Assembly (NCBI RefSeq): GCF_016801865.2 | Contig: NC_068938.1 | Coordinates: 222,844,663-222,908,662, forward strand | Source: Culex pipiens pallens | Taxonomy: Eukaryota; Arthropoda; Insecta; Diptera; Culicidae | DNA: 64,000 bases | Direction of reading: 5' to 3' | Part shown: piece after piece, positions 12,271 through 23,563 of the stretch | Numbering within the stretch: the stretch's first letter is position 1 | Layout: each line of letters begins with the position of its first letter | Translations under genes and position numbers: made by a program | The notes under the pieces: generated by a model | Told to the model about the DNA's origin: nothing | What the model saw: only the letters and a program-made list of their open reading frames with translations | The model's database searches: none

Positions 12271-13767
12271 GATCAGTAGTGCGGTGCCTGTGTGGACACG
12301 CAGTCCTGTTTTTTTCGTGTTATTTTCCGTCTCTTTTATGTCGCTGTTCGAGTGCATGGGATTGGTCATTATAATTAAATAATGGCATCAGAAGTGCGGT
12401 GCCTGTGTGGACGCGCAGTCCTGTTTTTTTCGGGTTATTTTCCGTCTCTTTTGTGTCGCTGTTCGAGTGCATGGGATTGGTCATTATAATTAAATAATGG
12501 CATCAGTAGTGCGGTGCCTGTGTGGACGCGCAGTCCTGTTTTTTCGTGTTATTTTCCATCTCTTTTGTGTCGCTATTTGTGTACATGGGGTGATTGGATT
12601 TCTTCTGATTCGTGTTGTTTTCATCTCTTTTGTGTCGCTGTTTGTGTGCATGGGGTGATTGGTCTTCTTCTTCTTCTTTTTTCTTTATTTTTAGTTCGCG
12701 CGTTCGTTGGCCAATGAGTTTATTTTTGTTTTGTTAGTTTTCGATAGAAACGATCCGAATTCTTTTTTTTTCGAGACAAGCAAGTCGTATTGCTGGATTA
12801 AGTCCTTTCTATATCATCGATGATCGGAAGGCACGCCGACGAATATGTTTTAAGGCTTATGGTATAAAATCATTTTAATGAATAAAGCCCTTCTTACATC
12901 ACCGTTGATCGGAAGGCACGCCGACGAAGAATTTCTGGAGGATCGCGGTCGAATTAATACTATATTTAAAATTCTAGATAGCTATCTTTCGGATTCGATT
13001 GTGAGTAGCGGGACTTCGCGGTTACTATGCAACGTATTTTTTGGAGTCTTTTTATATTTTAAATTTATAAGTCCTTCTTTTATCATCGTTGATAGGAAGG
13101 CACGTCGCCGGTTAAGTTCGTTTAAGTTATTGTTTTAATTTCATTACAATCGGTTACGTGGTGTCCTGTTTTCTTTTCGTTTATATTCGTTGATCGTAAT
13201 AATTTATTCCAACTGGCAGCTTTAGTATTAACTCATCTACTATTTTTGAAATTTGCTCGCGTTATCTAAATTGTACAAACAGTAAAAATATACTGATAAG
13301 TCCAGCCCATAGCACTACTGCTCGGTTGGCACGCGTTCGATTAAAAAACTTTTTAAATAATCAATTATTTATCTTTCCGCAGCCGGCTGCCTAAGATTTA
13401 ACATTTTCAACCGATAAACAAAATGCTCATGGTCACATCACTGCCACTCGTGAATCCTGACCTCATACCCATCTACTAACCCCCTCAAAACTCATGTGAT
13501 ACTTTGTCGGAGATGCAGTCGATTGGGCGGTCTCTATCACTCAAGTATCGGACTAACATTCCCATCCACTTCCCCGTGACCCTACCACTGGTCGTGGCCG
13601 GCGCCGGTATTGATCAGCATGATAGGGGCCTTTGAGAAGTTGCGAAGCGAGGAAAGATAGCACCCACTTATCTTCCACGGCTCGTGGATGTAACTTCTGG
13701 AGGTCCTGGTCAATAACGGAGTAGCAACTGCGGGTGGGCACCTATGCTTATGCTTATGCTTATGCTT
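12271..13767 (+). mobile_element. Non-LTR-type retroelement remnant with tandem 5' repeats and (ATGCTT)n tail
   Basis: The 1.5-kb element is bounded by a 22-bp target duplication and ends in four ATGCTT-type repeats, as expected of a target-primed non-LTR insertion. Its 5' part is a 115-bp tandem repeat starting near 12278, 12393 and 12508, each with GTGCGGTGCCTGTGTGGAC. The middle has degenerate repeats of the type TCGGAAGGCACGCCGACGAA near 12820, 12905 and 13090. The GC-rich 3' part (13560-13740) resembles a 3' UTR. No reverse transcriptase is present, so the copy is non-autonomous or deleted. Confidence 0.8.
12278..12635 (+). repeat. 115-bp tandem repeat, about 3 units
   Basis: Units start near 12278, 12393 and 12508 with GTGCGGTGCCTGTGTGG. 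The first two are nearly identical and the third decays after about 90 bases into GTGTCGCTGTTTGTG-type sequence. They form the 5' end of the retroelement. Confidence 0.85.
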
Positions 13768-13789
13768 AAACCTGTCTGGCTTCTTAAAA
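13768..13789. repeat. Target-site duplication, right copy
   Basis: Exact 22-bp partner of 12249-12270. Confidence 0.9.
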
Positions 13790-14151
13790 AAAATAGATTA
13801 ACATTTCAAGTCGAGAATTGAAAAAGAGACGACCATTTGATCGTCAGAATTCCAGTAGATCCTCGATTCGCAACAATGGTCGATACAATCATAATCCGAC
13901 AGTCGTTAGTTCAACAGATCAACGAATTTAGTCCGATATCATTTCACTATTGATTGATCGAGACTCTATGGAAATTTTGACAAATCAGAATGGTTTTTAT
14001 GCAACTTTTTTTTTTTTTGCGGATCGAGGTGGGATAGCCAGGATCAAGTCAGTCCAAGTCCGGTTGTGTAAAGGAATGGTAATGGTCGTGTCAATCACAT
14101 GCGGATCGCTCGCACTCCATGGGAGCGGGGATTGAGGACATGATTGGGTAG

Positions 14152-14641
14152 TAGGGTGCCCAGAAAAAATGACCCCCTGCTCCACAAGCGGAAAACGGTT
14201 TTTTGGGTTATTTTAAGCATCTGTGTAAATTTTGAACGAAATTGGATAAGATCAACCCATTGATACCCGAGCCTAAAGTTGGTGAAAAAAATGTTTTTCA
14301 TACAAAAATGACTTTTTAAAATCGCTAATAACTTTTCAGGATCGAAATTTACAGCTTTGGTATGTTCTACAAAGTTGTAGAGCATTAAATTTTCAATAAG
14401 AATCTCACTTTTGGGAATATTTGGATGAAAGTAGCGCACCGTGCAGACCAAACCGTAAGAAACTTGGGTTTTCCATACATTTTTTCGATTTTTCCCATAC
14501 AAACTTCACCTCCGAGTATCAATGGGTAAATGTTGACCAATATTGCTAATATTTGGCCTAGAGTCCTAAAATAGGTCAAGGAACAATATTCAGCTTGTGG
14601 AGCGAGGTTTTGAATAAAAGTCTCATATTCTGGGCACCCTA
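14152..14641. mobile_element. MITE with AGGGTGCCCAGAA termini
   Basis: The termini are TAGGGTGCCCAGAA and TTCTGGGCACCCTA with TA at each end, again a Tc1/mariner-type signature. The interior has imperfect inverted similarity (CCACAAGC near the left, GCTTGTGG near the right) and one TACAAAGTTGTAG core at about 14367. Confidence 0.85.
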
Positions 14642-15313
14642 TTGGGTAGGTTAAAATGAGATTGTGTTTGTGAGAGTATGTAATCGTGTAGTGATGTAAA
14701 TAAGCTAAATCGAAACTTCTTGCTCAATCGCCGCCCCCAATGTTCATTAAAAACCCCATTTGCACAAGCTTCCCAAAATCAGTGCTGTAGGTTTGAACTG
14801 TCGAGACTGTTAAAACCTACAGAACTGGCCCCAAGGAACTCGAGCAAACGGGGTACACTATCCACGCACCAACGGACTTTTACTACGTGACCCTTAACTG
14901 TTCCAACAAAAGCAAAATTATTAAAATGAATTCATATGTTGAGGTTTAAACTCAATTAGCAAAGGTCATTATTTAAAAGAAGCAAAGAAACACACCTCGG
15001 GCAAAATTTTCCCACATAAAAAGGACTTATATAAAATGTTTTACAGTCTTGCAGTCCCCTGTCCTGTCACGTTCGTCAAAAGTCTTGTCAATTTTGCTGA
15101 AAATTAAAGTGGTTACCCAATCAAAGCGTTTTCGGCTAGACGGGTTCATTCCGCTTCGAATTCCGCTTCGAAAATTGCTTCGAAATTTTCTAAACAGATT
15201 GTCTGATTGAGTTCCGCTTCGGTTCCGTTTGAGCAATTTTTGCACAAGAGCGACACCTGCTGGTGTATGGTGGAACCTCGATGACATTTCGCCGAGTTTC
15301 GCCGAAGCGGTTT
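14642..15313. other. Spacer, probable retroelement 3' region, no gene
   Basis: No gene is supported. Bases 15130-15310 contain repeated TTCCGCTTCGAA and TTTCGCCGA motifs like those near 22820-23000, so they are MITE-related. Confidence 0.4.
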
Positions 15314-15484
15314 CCCAGTCAAATCAATCCGAATTCTGAAACGGAATCTAATTAGAATCGTATACAAATTCCGTTTCAAACGCAACAACCGGTTCGAACA
15401 CGGAACCGGTTGTTGCGTTTTAAACGGAATTTGTATACGATTCTAATTAGATTCCGTTTCTGAATTCGGATTGATTTGACTGGG
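15314..15484. repeat. 171-bp near-perfect palindrome (foldback MITE)
   Basis: Bases from CCCAGTCAAATCAATCC to the reverse complement ending GATTTGACTGGG form two arms of about 80 bases around a six-base centre (GAACAC region near 15396). The arms include AACAACCGGTTC. The sequence can form one long hairpin. Confidence 0.9.
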
Positions 15485-15683
15485 TTTCTTGTTGATTTTT
15501 GGCAATCAAACGTCAAAGTGTTAGGAAAAAAAGGTGCAGGTAGTTATGTTCTACATGACCAATATGACAAAGAACTTTGTAAAAAACTCTAAAAATCGTG
15601 CTATTTTTATTTATATTTTTTAATTCTTTGCCTATTTATTTAATCCTGAATAATTAATTCTAATTAAATTTATTCAATCAATG

Positions 15684-17697
15684 GCACCGGTAGAACCTTC
15701 CCTCAGGGCCATGGCCACTCCGGGTGTGGCCAATCCTGTCAAAATGGCCATTTTCATCACCAGTATCAAAAACCATGAATTTTGATACCCATATTGCCCC
15801 AAGTCGTATGGTTCGATAAATGTCCCCCCGGTAGAACCTGCCCTCAGGGCCATGGCCACTCCGGGTGTGGCCAATCCTGTCAAAATGGCCATTTTCATCA
15901 CCAGTATCAAAAACCATGAATTTTGATACCCATATTGCCCCAAGTCGTATGGTTCGATAAATGTCCCCCCGATAGAACCTTCCCTCAGGGCCATGGCCAC
16001 TCCGGGTGTGGCCAATCCTGTCAAAATGGCCATTTTCATCACCAGTATCAAAAACCATGAATTTTGAAACCCATATTGCCCCAAGTCGTATGGTTCGATA
16101 AATGTCCCCCCGGTAGAACCTTCCCTCCGGGCCATGGCCACTCCGGGTGTGGCCAATCCTGTCAAAATGGCCATTTTCATCACCAGTATCAAAAACCATG
16201 AATTTTGAAACCCATATTGCCCCAAGTCGTATGGTTCGATAAATGTCCCCCCGGTAGAACCTTCCCTCCGGGCCATGGCCACTCCGGGTGTGGCCAATCC
16301 TGTCAAAATGGCCATTTTCATCACCAGTATCAAAAACCATGAATTTTGATACCCATATTGCCCCAAGTCGTATGGTTCGATAAATGTCCCCCCGGTAGAA
16401 CCTGCCCTCAGGGCCATGGCCACTCCGGGTGTGGCCAATCCTGTCAAAATGGCCATTTTCATCACCAGTATCAAAAACCATGAATTTTGATACCCATATT
16501 GCCCCAAGTCGTATGGTTCGATAAATGTCCCCCCGGTAGAACCTTCCCTCAGGGCCATGGCCACTCCGGGTGTGGCCAATCCTGTCAAAATGGCCATTTT
16601 CATCACCAGTATCAAAAACCATGAATTTTGAAACCCATATTGCCCCAAGTCGTATGGTTCGATAAATGTCCCCCCGGTAGAACCTTCCCTCCGGGCCATG
16701 GCCACTCCGGGTGTGGCCAATCCTGTCAAAATGGCCATTTTCATCACCAGTATCAAAAACCATGAATTTTGATACCCATATTGCCCCAAGTCGTATGGTT
16801 CATGTCCCCCCGGTAGAACCTTCCCTCAGGGCCATGGCCACTCCGGGTGTGGCCAATCCTGTCAAAATGGCCGTTTTCATCACCAGTAGCAAAAACCATG
16901 AATTTTGATACCCATATTGCCCCAAGTCGTATGGTTCGATAAATGTCCCCCCGATAGAACCTTCCCTCAAGGCCATGGCCACTCCGGGTGTGGCCAATAA
17001 TATCAAAATGGCCATTTTCATCACCAGTATCAAAAACCATGAATTTTGATACCCATATTGCCCCAAGTCGTATGGTTCATGTCCCCCCGGTAGAACCTTC
17101 CCTCAGGGCCATGGCCACTCCGGGTGTGGCCAATCCTGTCAATATGGCCATTTTCATCACCAGTATCAAAAACCATGAATTTTGATACCCATATTGCCCC
17201 AAGTCGTATGGTTCGATAAATGTCCCCCCGGTAGAACCTTCCCTCAGGACCATGACCACTCCGGGTGTGGCCAATCCTGTCAAAATGGCCATTTTCATCA
17301 CCAGTATCAAAAACCATGAATTTTGATACCCATATTGCCCCAAGTCGTATGGTTCATGTCCCCCCGGTAGAACCTTCCCTCAGGGCCATGGCCACTCCGG
17401 GTGTGGCCAATCCTGTCAATATGGCCATTTTCATCACCAGTATCAAAAACCATGAATTTTGATACCCATATTGCCCCAAGTCGTATGGTTCGATAAATGT
17501 CCCCCCGGTAGAACCTTCCCTCAGGACCATGACCACTCCGGGTGTGGCCAATCCTGTCAAAATGGCCATTTTCATCACCAGTATCAAAAACCATGAATTT
17601 TGATACCCATATTGCCCCAAGTCGTATGGTTCGATAAATGTCCCCCCGGTAGAACCTTCCCTCAGGGCCATGGCCACTCCGGGTGTGGCCAATATCC
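15684..17697 (-). repeat. 141-bp satellite array, about 14 units, minus strand
   Basis: Mirror of 9116-11128, with the same 277-bp higher-order section (16753-17594) and the same run of 141-bp units. Minor unit differences from the left arm include one CCCGGAGGG in place of CCCTGAGGG. Confidence 0.9.
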
Positions 17698-18236
17698 TAC
17701 TAGTTTGGTCCCAACCCCATTGCCTTGAATCATTCTGGTTTCCGAGTGACCATTCTAACAATGTTCTTTAGAACAGGATTCCTCCCAAGGTGGTGCACAA
17801 CCTGTGTCTTTCAATGTGTGTATGTGTGTGTGAGCAATAAAATTACCACCGTCGATCCGTCTCTGACGGATTTTCGGTCAAAACTAACTGTTCAGAGGCT
17901 ATCTGTTAGCTTATATAGTCCGCATGAAATGTGGCAACAAGGTGCAAATTTTGCCTCGTCTCCTGCTTTCTTGGAACTGTCACGCGAGAATGTTGCACCA
18001 TGTTGCCACATTTCATGCGGACTATTTAAGCTAACAGATAGCCTCTGAACAATTTTAGTTTTGACTGAAATCCGTCAGAGACGGATCGACGGTGGTAATT
18101 TTATTGCTCACACACACATACACACATTGAAAGACACAGGTTGTGCACCAACTTGGGAGGAATTCTGTTCTAAAGAACATTGTTAGAATGGTCACTCGGA
18201 AACCAGAGTGATTCAAGGCAATGGGGTTGGGACCAA
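17698..18236. repeat. Head-to-head terminal modules, mirror copy
   Basis: Mirror of 8576-9115. The intact TATATAAG promoter here points leftward, into the array at 15684-17697, with A+1 near 17889. Confidence 0.75.
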
Positions 18237-18417
18237 ACTGGTAGGATGTTGGCCACACCCGGAGTGGCCATGGCCCTGAGGGAAGGTTCTACCGGGGGGA
18301 CATTTATCGAACCATACGACTTGGGGCAATATAGGTATCCAAATTCATGGTTTTTGATACTGGTAATGAAAATGGCCATTTTGACAGGATTGGCCACACC
18401 CGGAGTGGCCATTGCAC
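18237..18417 (+). repeat. Satellite fragment, mirror copy
   Basis: Mirror of 8395-8575. Confidence 0.85.
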
Positions 18418-18446
18418 AGTGTTCGGAATGGCAAAATTAAGTGGAA

Positions 18447-20495
18447 TAAATTGAAACTATTTTATTTGACGTCCTAGCCACATGGTGTCTTCGGAAGAGT
18501 TGTTGTACTTGATAAGGGCTATCTTTTGAAGTTATTGACATACAGGGTGACGACCTTCCAGGGTGTCAACCATAATTAACTTTGTTGGATGACGTTGTAG
18601 GGCTTTGGTGCTTGGGAAAGTTGCAGAGGAGAAAAATTCATGAAGGTTGGTCGAAGGCACCAAATTTGTAGCCCTTAATCTACTCGAGATATACGCCAGT
18701 TTTGCAAAAATGGTCCAAAAAGCACTTTTTTGTGATAACTTAAAATATTAGCGTTTTAGCGGCCTACTATGTTCTGAAGAGTTGTTTATGACATAAAATT
18801 ACATATCTTTACCGAAAACAGCAAAATGTTTTGAGCCTTTATTGAGGAGTTAGGGGAAATATACCCATTCTAATCACACTAAGCCGTTCGACCAATTCTC
18901 ATCACTTTTGCAGTTTTCCGCTATTAAATCAACATTTTCAGATGTATCAACAATGGAGAGTTGCTTGCTCACTTGAATTTGAGCTATTTATTACTTTGGA
19001 ACATTCAAAAACACTGTATGAAAGCTGTAATTCATGATCAAAGTGTTGATAGGCCGATTAATAGAAATAGGCTGAGAAAGGGTATAGTTCCCCTATAACC
19101 ATTTTTAAGTGATTTTTAGCCTATTTTCAAGTTGCAATGTTTTCAAAATGGCGCATTTTGGCGCAAAACCGAACAATGCACCTGAAAGTACACACTTTCA
19201 ACTACATTTCCTGAAAATATCTCCTTGTATATATTTTTAGATATCTTAATTTGAATTTGCCGATTTTTAATCAATTTATTTATAAATGTTATTCGAAATC
19301 ATAATGAATACATGGTGAAAATTGGTAAATTGAAAGGTAAATTGATCGATTTTTATGGAAATTACATTGTCTATGAAAAAATACGACAACCTTTCCAGAG
19401 TGACCACATATTCAAAGAAATACTTAATTTTAAATACGAACAATTATTTAAAATTTTCACTTACATTATTTTTTAATTTTCATAATTTTAAAATGTGTAT
19501 AATAATTTTAAGCATGAACAATGTTTTACTGCAGGCGTCAATAATTAGAGTTCACGTGCGGTGATACGACCGCAAGAAAATGGTCGCATGACAGCCGCAA
19601 GACAACCGCAGAACAAATTTTTGGCTGTTGTCAAAGGTTGCCTGGAGTTTTGAGCTGACTTTTTGGAAAATATTGAAAACAAACCAAGTTGACAGCCAAA
19701 TCAACCAGAATTTTAGTTCAACTTGCTGATTTTTACACTGCGGTAATAAGGCGGCAATAATCTCCTGTCAATCACAGCGAAGGCGAAACGTGATTTTATC
19801 TCGCAATAAGCAATATTAAAATCGATCAATTTACCCTTTCAATTTACCGATTATTACCACGTTTCAATAAGATTTCGCTTAAAAATTATAAATAAATTGA
19901 TTAAATACCGTCAAATTCAAATTGAGATAATCTCTAAATCGACACCGATAGACACGGAGATATTTTCAGAAAATGTAGTTGAAAGTGTGTACTTTCATGT
20001 GCATTGTTCGGTTTTGCGCCAAAATTCGCCATTTCGAAAACATTGCAACTTAAAAATATGCTCAAAATCGCTTACAAATGGTTATAACTCCTCAATAAAG
20101 GCTCACAACATTTTGCTGTCTTGGGCAAAGATGTGTAATTTTATGTCATAAACAACTCTTCAGAACATAGTAGGCCGCTAAAATGCTAACATTTTAAGTT
20201 ATCCCAAAAAATTGTTTTTTTTTACCATTTTTGCAAAAATGACGTAGTAGATTAAGAGCTACAAATTTGGCGCCTTTGACAAACTTTCATGAAATTTTCT
20301 CCTCTACAACTTTGCGCAATACACCAAAGCCCTACAACGTCATCCAACAGAGTTAGTTTTTGGTTGACACCCTGGAAGGTCGTCACCCTGTATGTCAATA
20401 ACTTTAAAAGATAGCCCTTATCAAGTACAACAACTCTTCCGAAGACACCATTTGGCTAGGAGGTCAAATAAAGGAGTAATCAATTTATTCAAATG
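18447..20495. mobile_element. 2-kb foldback element, mirror copy
   Basis: Mirror of 6317-8365, including the nested AGGGGAA-type MITE at 18851-19094. I saw no length difference from the left copy. Confidence 0.75.
18851..19094. mobile_element. AGGGGAAATATACCC MITE, mirror copy
   Basis: Same nested insertion as 7718-7961, so it was in place before the two arms separated or were homogenised. Confidence 0.85.
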
Positions 20496-20693
20496 CCCTG
20501 AGGGAAGGTTTTACCGGGGGGATATTTATCGAACCATACGACTTGGGGCAATATGGGTATCAAAATTGATGGTTTTTGATACTGGTAATGAAAATGGACA
20601 TTTTGGCAGAACTGGCCTCAACCGAAGTGGCCATGGCCCTGGGGAAGGTTCTACCGGGGACATTTATCGAACCATACGACTTGGGACGGTACC
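20496..20693 (+). repeat. Satellite fragment, mirror copy
   Basis: Mirror of 6119-6316, with two visible substitutions (GATGG for CATGG near 20569; AACTGG for AATTGG near 20610). Confidence 0.85.
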
Positions 20694-21522
20694 AAAAACC
20701 ATGAATTTGGATACCCATATTGTCCCAAGTCGTATGGTTCGATAAATGTCCCCCCCCCCCCGGTAGAACCTTCCCTCAGGGCCATGGCCATTCCGAGTGT
20801 GGCCAATCCTGTCAAAATGGCCATTTTCATCACCAGTATCAAAAACCATGAATTTTGATACCCATATTGCCCCAAATCGTATGGTTCGATAAATGTCCCC
20901 CCGGTAGAACCTTCCCTCAGGGCCATGGCCACTCCGGGTGTGGCCAATCCTATCAAAATGGCCATTTTCATTACCAGTATCAAAAACCATGAATTTTGAT
21001 ACCCATATTGCCCCAAGTCGTATGGTTCAATAAATGTCCCCCCGGTAGAACCTTCCCTCAGGGCCATGGCCACTCCGGGTGTGGCCAATCCTATCAAAAT
21101 GGCCATTTTCATCACCAGTATCAAAAACCATGAATTTTGACACCCATATTGCCCCAAGTCGTATGGTTCGATAAATGTCCCCCGGTAGAACCTTCCCTCA
21201 GGGCCATGGCCACCCCCGGTGTGGCCAATCCTGTCAAAATGGCCATTTTCATTACCAGTATCAAAAACCATGAATTTTGAAACCCATATTGCCCCAAGTC
21301 GTATGGTTCAATAAATGTCCCCCCGGTAGAACCTTCCCTCAGGGCCATGGCCACTCCGGGTGTGGCCAATCCTATCAAAATGGCCATTTTCATCACCAGT
21401 ATCAAAAACCATGAATTTTGAAACCCATATTGCCCCAAGTCGTATGGTTCGATAAATGTCCCCCCGGTAGAACCTTCCCTCAGGGCCATGGCCACTCCGG
21501 GTGTGGCCAATATCCTACCAGT
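20694..21522 (-). repeat. 141-bp satellite array, about 6 units, minus strand
   Basis: Mirror of 5290-6118. The C run at 20751-20761 mirrors the G run at 6051-6061. Confidence 0.9.
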
Positions 21523-21675
21523 TTGGTCCCAACCCCATTGCATTGAATCATTCTGGTTTCCGAGTGACCATTCTAACAATGTTCTTTAGAACAGAATTCC
21601 TCCCAAGGTGGTGCACAACCTGTGTCTTTCAATGTGTGTATGTGTGTGTGAGCAATAAAATTACCACCGTCGATC

Positions 21676-21735
21676 CGTCTCTGACGGATTTTCGGTCAAA
21701 ACTAACTGTTCAGAGGCTATCTGTTAGCTTATATA
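21676..21735 (-). promoter_or_regulatory. Core promoter of terminal module, mirror copy
   Basis: TATATAAG at 21728-21735 read on the minus strand, A+1 at 21707 and the AGACG DPE at +28, facing the array at 20694-21522. Same arrangement as 5077-5136. Confidence 0.6.
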
Positions 21736-21974
21736 GTCCGCATGAAATGTGGCAACAAGGTGCAAATTTTGCCTCGTCTCCTGCTTTCTTGGAACTGTCA
21801 CGCGAGAATGTTGCACCATTGTTGCCACACTTCATTCGTTGCTGACCCCTTCCGCAGTACCAAGCATGCAACATTTTCGTAACGCGCGACATTTTTCGTT
21901 TTTCTGGATTGACACCTCTCCAGAATAGAGCCCTTAGGACAAAGTTCTTTGTCAAAATTAGGAAGTAGGAAAAC

Positions 21975-22635
21975 TTGTTCGAACCTGTTTTCTTTCGCGC
22001 CACGTTTTTTTTTACGGAAAAACCTCGGGAAAAACAGATTTGCCGTGGAATTAATCGGACTGGTGAGTTAAGCTCGTTATAAAAAAATATAAAATAACAG
22101 TGACAGTAAGTAACAGTTTATTTCGTTTTTTTTTTTTCAAATTTTACCCGCAGACACGTTTGGCCACTAAGCAAACCTGGCGGAAGCTTCCCTTTTCGAC
22201 ACGTCCCAGAAGTCCTCGCTGTGGATCGAGGTGATGATCAAGTTTTTGCGGCAGGTGGTGCTGGGGGACGGGCGGAAGGCGGCTTCCAAACCGCACTCAA
22301 CCAGGCAATCAACGCTCGCAACCGAAGTGGCCGCCCTTCCTCACGCTCACGACAAGAACACGCAAACCTGCGTTGTGGGAGGTACCAGACGTACAACCGG
22401 GTGGTGCAACCACCGGTCCACAATGCTTCTTGTAGGCAGGTTCTTTCATCAAGTTCCCGACGCAGAACAGCTAGTTTGGTCCGCCGAGCCCTGCCCAGAT
22501 CGTCAAGCTAATGGAGCATCCGAAATGTTGACCGAAGCCACCAACAATGACGTCGTTACGGATTGCACCGAGGAATACAATCTGTCAGTGGTTTATGTTT
22601 ATTTTACAGAATAAAAAAATATGAGGACTGGGGGA
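21975..22635 (+). other. Possible short spliced transcript of unknown function
   Basis: A GTGAGT donor at 22063 and a T-rich tract ending in CCCGCAG at 22153 would define a 91-base intron. Downstream sequence to an AATAAA at about 22611 is GC-richer and reads open for 127 codons from ATG 22231, with LWIEVMIKFLRQ as its most protein-like stretch just around that start. I do not recognise it. It lies immediately outside the right element arm and inside the proposed older insertion, so it may be part of a mobile element or a gene fragment. Confidence 0.25.
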
Positions 22636-22809
22636 TTGGGTTCGTGTTAGGCGTTTCATTTGACGAGAAATTTAAATAACAAAATAAAATTCCTTCAAAA
22701 TAAGAAAAAATGCTTTAATCAACCTCTCTGGTTGAATTCAAATTAATTTTGGATTCAACCAAAATAAAAAAGAAAACCAAAAAGTAAAAACAAGAATAAG
22801 AAGAAGCAG

Positions 22810-23015
22810 CTGTCAAAACTAATCCGTCCATTCCGTTTCGATTCCGTTTGAATTCCGCTTGAACCGATTTGCGGCGAAAACTCAAACGGAACCGGTTGTT
22901 GCGTTTGAAACGGAATGCGTTTTAGAATCTAAAACGAACACTGTTTAGAATTCGAATCGAACTTTTTTCGCTCAAGCGGAATTCTAAACGGAATTCAAAC
23001 GGAACGTGCTGAGTG
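22810..23015. mobile_element. MITE-like inverted repeat rich in TTCCGTTT motifs
   Basis: The left part reads TTCCGTTTCGATTCCG and the right part reads CGGAATTC...AACGGAATTC, giving imperfect inverted symmetry. It shares AACCGGTTGTTGCGTTT with the palindrome at 15314-15484, so the two are related. Confidence 0.5.
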
Positions 23016-23563
23016 GGTAGTGTTGCAGTTAATCGTATTCAACATGACCAGAAAAGGCACGCCTGTAATACGATTATCATGCATGAGTACTTAGCTTTAA
23101 AGAGGACGACTCCGCAACCGCCGTCAGATGTCCTCGACAGTATAAGTCGCAATTGGCCACGAGTTTGTCCTGGTCGTCCTTTGACCAGCTCCGCGGTGGG
23201 TTTCATCATATCGAAATCGGAATTCCATTACACTACGCAACCCGGCCGCTAGGTACGCTCCAGTTGCTCCGAATTTTCCGACGTCAGGCAGCATTCGATC
23301 ATTCGGTTCCGTCTGGATTTATTCTGCAAAACTGTGGCACTGTAAATATTCTTCAAATAACTAATAAAGAACTATTGATATTTCCAGACACCACTCGGCA
23401 AAGATCAATGTGTAACATCTTTGACTGGCGCTAGTATGGGGAACAAATGCTCCCCTGCTCTTTCCGTATTGGTAAAGTGCATTACAAGCCCTCGGACCGT
23501 CCCATGCTTTCCATGGGGGCAAGGTCCCAGCCGTGCGGAGGGAGAATGGTTTTTATGCAACTT

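Larger units (their letters stand above)
15526..21957 (-). mobile_element. Composite satellite-bearing element, right arm of the giant inverted repeat
   Basis: This is the mirror copy of 4855-11286. Each left position x corresponds to right position 26812 minus x throughout, so there is no net insertion or deletion over 6,432 bases. By eye I find only around ten substitutions, and those noticed lie in satellite units (for example GGTCATGGCCCTG on the left reads GGTCATGGTCCTG here, twice). The outer and inner termini are the same as on the left. CCTAA lies just outside both ends of this copy and could be a short target duplication. Confidence 0.85.
14008..23542 (-). mobile_element. Possible minus-strand poly(A) retroelement insertion, itself carrying the right arm
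   Basis: The segment is flanked by an exact 21-bp direct repeat (13987-14007 and 23543-23563; begins AGAATGG, ends GCAACTT). A T run directly follows the left repeat, which is what a minus-strand poly(A) tail looks like. Minus-strand sequence next to the tail, CCTGGCTATCCCACCTCGAT, resembles a retroelement 3' end. The interval would then have received the MITE at 14152, the palindrome at 15314, the right arm at 15526-21957 and the MITE near 22810. No reverse transcriptase frame survives. The flanking repeat is seen directly; the single-insertion reading is inference. Confidence 0.45.
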